Assembly: GCA_038363925.1 (NCBI GenBank)
Contig: JAQQWL010000007.1
Location: 124,001-188,000, forward strand
DNA from: Apiospora phragmitis
Lineage: Eukaryota; Ascomycota; Sordariomycetes; Amphisphaeriales; Apiosporaceae
Length of the DNA stretch: 64,000 nt
Reading direction: 5' to 3'
In this document: piece by piece, positions 63,275-64,000 of the stretch
Layout: every line of letters begins with the position of its first letter
Position numbering within the stretch: the first letter of the stretch is position 1
Translations under genes and position numbers: made by a program
The notes under the pieces: model-generated
Databases searched by the model: none
Told to the model about the DNA's origin: nothing
Seen by the model: the letters and a program-made list of their open reading frames with translations, nothing else

Positions 63275-64000
63275 ATGTCGCAAACCAACCCATCTTGGGC
63301 CAGTCTTCTCCACCAACGGCCTTCACCTTCTGCCTCGGAACCTCCCGACGCTAGCAATAGTTCAGCCACAAATCCACCCGAGGACAATTCCGCTGCAGCT
63401 GCAGCCCAATTTCCGGCTTGGAGGACGACGCCTCCACGAAGAGTCGCCATGATCAGTGGCCATATGGACCTCTCGCCCGAGGAGTTCGCCAGGGGCTACC
63501 ACGCGCTGCTCGACGCGGCGCTGGAAAGGGGGGACTCTTTCATCCTGGCCGACGCCCAAGGCGCAGACGAGTTGGCGCTCGCCTACCTCTTGGCCAGAGA
63601 CGCGTCGGCGGCCGGTCGCATCACCGTGTACGCCGCCCGGCAGGCCAACGTCGCCCGGCTGCAACAGCTGGGCGTCAAGGCGGTCCTGTCCGAGATGCAT
63701 GCATCGGCGGCAGCGGTGGACGGTCCCCCGCCTTCCTCTTCTCCTTCTTCTTCGTCTTCCTCCTCCTCTTCGAGAAGTCACGGGCGTGGGCAGAACCGAG
63801 GGAGGAGGCAGAGGGAGGCAGAGCCATCTGCGGCGCGATGCCATGATGACCAAGAAGAGCGACTACGACATCTTGTGGGTGCGGTCCGAAGCTGAGTCTC
63901 GCGCGCTCTACGGTGACAAGTACCGGCCCCGGGTCTCGGCTACCGAGTTGAACAGACAGAGGAGGGCAGGAATGCTGGCGAAGCAGGGAGGGAACACATG
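63275..64000 (+). CDS. Unknown conserved-looking protein, 3' end beyond the window
   Basis: The frame from the ATG at 63275 (ACCATGTC) reads MSQTNPSWASLLHQRPSPSA, a Ser/Pro/Ala-rich head. A compact alpha/beta domain follows: RRVAMISGHMDLSPEEFARG, DSFILADAQGADELALAYLL and GRITVYAARQANVARLQQLG. This resembles a nucleotide- or nucleoside-binding Rossmann-type fold. After a Ser/Arg-rich run the frame would stop at 63895. The next frame instead continues open to the window edge with DAMMTKKSDYDILWVRSEAE and SRALYGDKYRPRVSATELNR, which looks like the true C-terminal part. A short intron or a one-base shift in the low-complexity stretch (63720-63830) is therefore likely. Confidence 0.55.

Overview
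The window is nuclear DNA from a filamentous ascomycete, most likely a Sordariomycete of the Sordariales/Chaetomiaceae type (inference). Genes are GC-rich with short introns (about 60-110 nt is typical) that have GTANGT-type donors, CTRAC branch sites and YAG acceptors. There are two AA9 lytic polysaccharide monooxygenases, a class II tRNA-Ser with an intron, and an AT-rich island whose repeat differences are almost all C-to-T/G-to-A transitions, the mark of repeat-induced point mutation (RIP). Exon structures below were derived by hand from reading frames and splice sites; no search was run.

Layout. 0-8.4 kb: end of an unknown gene, an MFS monocarboxylate-type transporter overlapping a transposase-derived HTH gene, a GST-like gene, a metallo-beta-lactamase-fold gene and a zinc-type dehydrogenase with one frameshift. 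9.8-16.7 kb: dsk2 (ubiquilin), a low-complexity zinc-ribbon protein and vps53. 17.7-27.3 kb: a GH18 chitinase and a LaeA-like methyltransferase, divergent across a gene-free 6.1 kb. 29.5-42.8 kb: a dense housekeeping block (succinate dehydrogenase anchor subunit, mitochondrial TyrRS, npr2, sfh5, a PQ-loop transporter, thioredoxin reductase, a small Ser/Asn/Tyr-rich protein). 42.8-46.8 kb is nearly empty. 46.8-48.6 kb: a secreted histidine phosphatase convergent with a compact AA9 LPMO.

49-60 kb is a decaying accessory region: gene relics, a tRNA-Ser(GCT), a dispersed repeat just behind it, a deleted and frameshifted DHA2-type MFS pump with a second partial copy, a broken Zn2Cys6 regulator, and an island of about 3.8 kb formed by two pogo/Fot1-like DNA transposons. 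Both transposons sit in a second copy of the same dispersed repeat that follows the tRNA. 60.5-64 kb: a modular AA9-CBM1 LPMO with an unusual acidic, cysteine-bearing linker, and the start of a gene that runs off the window.

How the genes fit together. The LPMOs, chitinase and secreted phosphatase suit a saprotroph that degrades plant polymers. The pump and regulator relics look like the remains of an efflux or secondary-metabolite locus next to transposons. Single-base homopolymer indels break several otherwise intact genes, including the normally essential mitochondrial TyrRS, so consensus errors in the assembly are a serious alternative to real pseudogenes.
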